DNA from: Ophioderma brevispina
Lineage: Eukaryota > Echinodermata > Ophiuroidea > Amphilepidida > Ophiodermatidae
DNA: 64,000 bases
Assembly: GCA_023653785.1 (NCBI GenBank)
Contig: JAMKCH010010132.1
Span: forward strand, 52,308 to 116,307
Direction: 5' to 3'
The notes beneath the pieces are model-generated. The model was not told the DNA's origin. It made no database searches and saw nothing but the letters and a program-made list of their open reading frames with translations. Of this stretch, positions 60,236-64,000 are shown piece by piece (position 1 is the first letter of the stretch; each line of letters begins with the position of its first letter). Both the position numbers and the translations under genes were made by a program.

Positions 60236-61249
60236 ATTGCTATCGAGAGCTGCATGTCTTATTTTTCTCTACGTGAAGTCGCCATTTTAATTTGTCATTT
60301 CTGACAAAAAGCTGGCTAGTGGGAGTCAGACACATGGGGAATCCTCGTGTTGGCTTTGTTTTTTTTAAATTTCAGTGACGGGAGTCAGTTTGGGTACCTT
60401 TTTTATCTTTTTAGTCAAGTTTTGGACATCATGTTGATGCCGCGCCTTGTCGTCGTTTATTACTGAATGCTATTGGTTTTATGTGTGCACCTATTAACCG
60501 GTCCTAGTGGGGTTTCTTCGTGCGAAAATGAAATGGTGAACGTGTTACCATATCTACCAAGCAGCAAGGGCTTACCAGGGACTGAGGTCAAATGCAAGTG
60601 CCGGTTCCTTGACTTGATTAGATTTAGTGTAAATAAACCCTGGATAAAGGTCGCCCAATTAAATTAGATAATATACAAAAGAAAGTTGGTTTTACTTGAG
60701 ATCAAACTTAAGGTTGTTTAATAACTCGGGGTATTTTGCACCAAGTCTCCAAAATATGTAGTTGAGGGGATTAGGTAGAGGGGGGGGAGGGGGCGGTTGG
60801 GAGGGACAAATGATGGTTGGGGTAGGAGGGAGAGATTCAGGCAAAGTACAAGAGAGACCCATGTTGCCTACTTTTAGAATGCAAAAATATCAACCGTACC
60901 TTAGCAAATTTGGTATTGTCGTATCGTCCTTGTTGAAGGCCAGCCTTTTTTTTTGTCCATTTGGCATTAGTTATACTGACTATGCATAATGTTACGGTCA
61001 CTTAGGATGGATGAAAAGTTGGGTTTGTTGGTTTCGACGGCAAGGTGTACGAATTTTTGAGTTTATGGATATTGGTATATTTTTGGAGTTTTTTGATAAA
61101 ATAGTTTGGTGTACGCTGAGAAACCTATTAGTCCTTGCTGGGTGGGTCCCCGTGTGCATGATATGTGCCCTAAGTTACTCTTCACAGAATGCCAGCGCAA
61201 ACATTGGACTATAGACCATCAGACTACTCAAAAAAGTGAGGGTAGACTT

Positions 61250-62110
61250 TTGCTACCCTGGCACTTTTTTTCGCTAGAGGGCGTTTTCAAAATGGCCGCC
61301 AAAAGCCATTTACACTATATAATGGCGTTTCATAACCACTTTATGAGGTGAAATGGTATCATTTTGTAGTTGTTTGTCATATATTTTTGTTTTTTGATGT
61401 CAAATGTATAAGTGGTAAAATTCACTACTTAAATGTATTCCTAATGAGGTCCCTTTTCAAAATGGGCCACCAAATGCCAATTTAGCACCTCAGAAATTCA
61501 TAATAATGTTCTACTAGCCAAACACTGTGGGTGAATGGCCCAGCTTTTCAGTGCTTTGCTATATTTTGTTTATGTCAAATAAAGTGTATACAGCGGTGCA
61601 CATTCACACCACTAATGTATTCGTAATGAAGGGCGCTTTTCAAAATGCAAAATGGCCTCCCCGAATGCTATTTTAACCACCATATCATGATGTTTTAACA
61701 GTTAAAAAAAAAAAAAGTGGGCATAAAATGGGGTAAATGGTCCAGTTTTTTAGTGTTTTCCTATAGTTTGTTTGATGGCAAATGTAATAAGAGCGGTCCA
61801 CATTACTACTTTCATGTAATGTCATAATGGAAGGCGCTGTTGCAAAATGGCCGCCAAATATAATTTACACCTTATAATGAAGTTTACTAGCCAAAATGGT
61901 ATTTTAATGGCCCAGTTTGTCATTGTTTTGATAATGTGTTATGTCAATGTAAAGCCGTCACATTCCTCATTTAAAGTATTCGTAAATGGAGGGCGCTTTA
62001 AAAATGGCCGCCAAATGCGATTTCCCCCCTCTGTGATGATGTGTTTTAAACAGGCATAAAGGGGTGAATGGCAGTTTTTCAGTGTTTCCCTATTTTTGTA
62101 TTGTTTTCTC
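61250..62110 (+). repeat. About 170-200 bp tandem array carrying AAAATGGCCGCC
   Basis: Four to five units, each with GAGGGCG(C)TTTTCAAAATGG, CCGCCAAATGC-type sequence and a TAATGG..CCAGTTTTTCAGTG block, start near 61270, 61450, 61630, 61830 and 61990. A further related unit lies at 62650-62720, beyond 62220-62640. The array appears to be the outer part of the inverted structure that continues to the window end. Confidence 0.8.
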
Positions 62111-62219
62111 CATTTTGTTGAGTTTATATTCATTTCTCACAAAACTGTCAGTTTCTATTTTCTCTTTTTTTAACAGTTAATTTTAATGATTTTCTAGTGA
62201 TGTTTCAGGTTATGGATTA

Positions 62220-62750
62220 TTCAATACGTATGCTGTTTTCTTGATCTTAGCATCTAAGTACTGGGATGGTTGTGCGCTTAGCACTGTAAACCTCGATGAG
62301 CAAAGCTTGGTGACATTTCTGATGCAGCGTAATGATCTTGGCACTCGTGCCTCGTGAACAGTCGCCAAAAGATAGGAGGAGAAAGATTTCCACATGACAA
62401 CATAGTGGACGATGGCTAATTCTGAAGCTCAAGACAAACTTCTCAGCACGTTTTGGGATTTCCCCTCAGACATAGCTTTGGATCATGGAAGTCTGCCTCA
62501 TCTCCAAACAGGCTTGATATAATCTTTGATTCTTACAATGGAAATCTGTGAAGGACTCTGAACGAAAACAACGTCAAGTCATATGCTACCAATTAAATTG
62601 AATTAACAACAATCAATCTGGATTTACCCCTTCCTGTCGAGATATGAGTTGAAATGGTCCAGTTTTGTTATGTAGAGTTTCCCCATTTGTTGAGGTAAAG
62701 TGTAGAGTGGTCATGCTCAATAAACAGCCCAATAAACAGTATCCCTGATA
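62220..62750 (-). repeat. Left arm of a large inverted repeat
   Basis: Its complement matches 63390-63870 in order: GGGAAACTCTAC, GACCATTTCAAC, CATATCTCGACAGGA, GTTAATTCAATTTAATTGG, GACGTTGTTTTCG, ATATCAAGCCTGTTTG and GACTTCCA. The arms differ by several substitutions and indels. Confidence 0.85.
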
Positions 62751-63389
62751 GAGGGTGTTTTTCGAGATAACCAACAAATTAACAGATTTTTAAACAAATC
62801 TGACTAGACTTAATTTAAAAAAAAAACGTAATTCAGAATCATCTGCAGTAGCAATTCATCCCAGGTAGCAACAACTTCTAAAGGACAGTTTTGTAGTTAT
62901 GTTTCATAAACACAAACAAAGGAGGAAAATAGGAATGGTTACCATACAGGAGCCTTAAATTTTGTATCAAAATGATCAAAACTTGTCATGTAGGCATTCA
63001 TTATCATTACCACCTAGAAATGCTACAATCGTGTGCCATTCAAATGTAATCCATGGGAATGAAAATCATAGTAGAGTAATAGCACAAATGCATCAGTAAA
63101 TGAAACAGCACTATGATCAGTTGTGGTTGGCATTGACTGCATACATAGCATGAGGAATGATACGAACATCAGCCTCTTCTATATCTAAATTAAGCTCCGG
63201 AGCCTCATTACTCATTAATTTAAAAAAAAACCTAATTCACCAAAGGAAGAGAAGCAAGGTATCATCCGCTATCCTGAAATGGAACTTGAGTATATTTCTA
63301 TTGCAGGTGACGTTTGAGCTGCTTTTTTGGCAGATTACTCATGGAGAAGTGTCTGGAATTTCTCCTTGTTACTATTTGATGCCCAAAAC
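62751..63389. other. Centre of the inverted structure
   Basis: Mostly unique AT-rich DNA. TTAATTTAAAAAAAAA..TAATTCA occurs as a direct repeat at 62811 and 63216. A frame at 63157-63471 (104 codons) has no recognised domain. Confidence 0.5.
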
Positions 63390-63870
63390 CTGTCGATCTC
63401 GACTGTTTATTGGTGAGTCTGACCCTTCTCTATACTTTACCCCAACGAATAGGGAAACTCTACAAAACTAGACCATTTCAACCCATATCTCGACAGGAGG
63501 GGGTAAATCTCGATTGATTTTTGTTAATTCAATTTAATTGGTAGCATGATTTGACGTTGTTTTCGCTCAGTGTCCTTCCCAGATTTGTCAAAGACTATAT
63601 CAAGCCTGTTTGCAGATGACACAGACTTCCACATATAATCCAAAGCTGTGTCTGTGGAATCCTCAAATGTGCTGCAGAATTTTGTCTTCAGCTTTCAGAC
63701 ATTGGCCATCATGTCCACAATATATCGTGCGGGAATCTTCTCTCCTCCGAGACGCTTACAACACAATTGCCAATTATTATGCTGTAATCAGGAAATCGGC
63801 AAAATCATATTGCATCGTTGAGGTGGCAGCTGGCTAAGCGCACGACCCTATATCAGCACTTGGATTGTAA
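63390..63870 (+). repeat. Right arm of a large inverted repeat
   Basis: Pairs with 62220-62750 around a 640-bp centre. The plus-strand segment at 63600-63640 reads SLFADDTDFH, resembling a reverse-transcriptase FADD box, but the left arm has FGDEADFH at the same place and no other RT motif supports it. Confidence 0.85.
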
Positions 63871-64000
63871 TATCACCAATAACTGCATTGTACTGGATAA
63901 ATCAAATCATCAAATCTATTAAACTGAAACATAACTAGAAAATCATATATCAATAAAAATAACTAAGAAAAAGAGAACATGAAACCGCAATTATGTTAAG
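63871..64000. other. Window edge within the probable right part of the inverted structure
   Basis: AT-rich DNA; the mirrored tandem array expected from 61250-62110 would lie beyond the window. Confidence 0.4.

Larger units (their letters stand above)
55521..61249. other. Non-coding DNA, mostly unannotatable
   Basis: AT-rich throughout, apart from a CG-containing stretch near 58000-58100 (GACGCGTGTACACC, ATGCGCGCGCTG). A possible third family D copy is at 57563-57740, a perfect palindrome at 60211-60235 and G runs at 60780. No exon with splice sites and homology was found. Confidence 0.45.

Noticed and set aside
63600..63640. FADDTDFH reverse-transcriptase-like motif
   Set aside because: Not accompanied by other RT motifs, and the paired inverted arm has FGDEADFH; likely coincidence.

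Overview
This is a gene-poor, transposon-rich stretch of animal nuclear DNA. The one host gene I recognise is talin: the first coding exon (29302-29513, start codon at 29372) and the second (36802-36907), separated by a 7.3 kb GT-AG intron on the plus strand. They encode the beginning of the talin head (F0 subdomain). No later talin exon was recognised between 36908 and 64000, so intron 2 may exceed 27 kb, or an exon was missed.

The organism is probably a marine invertebrate, perhaps a non-vertebrate deuterostome such as an echinoderm or hemichordate. This rests on large introns, an AT-rich background, foldback-type and AGGTCA-rich repeats, a tRNA-derived SINE and a CR1/L2-like LINE. It is inference; no feature fixes the species. 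The LINE and talin exon 2 both show small indels, consistent either with decay or with residual long-read consensus error.

Layout: 1-9.7 kb holds AGGTCA-rich family A copies (1521-2118, 9089-9697) around a nested foldback structure (3082-6051) whose inverted minisatellite arms carry a SINE and a hAT-like element with an 8-bp duplication. 13.3-23.6 kb holds two family B repeats, a diverged A copy and CpG-richer patches. 26.7-29.5 kb has a CpG/CRE patch, a mariner-like MITE containing a hAT-like MITE, and talin exon 1. Intron 1 carries more small elements and a TIR-like repeat with telomere-type sequence. 41.4-45.6 kb is a 4.2 kb element with about 0.55-0.65 kb inverted repeats and unrecognised broken coding remnants. 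46.8-50.2 kb holds another hAT-like MITE, a Kolobok-like MITE and a minus-strand LINE. 52.3-55.5 kb has a third clear A copy and a G-rich array. 61.2 kb to the window end is half of another large inverted structure.

No prokaryotic-style operon, CRISPR array or defence system is present. The unusual content is the layered repeat architecture: tandem arrays inside inverted arms, nested elements, and mobile sequences packed with nuclear-receptor half-sites.
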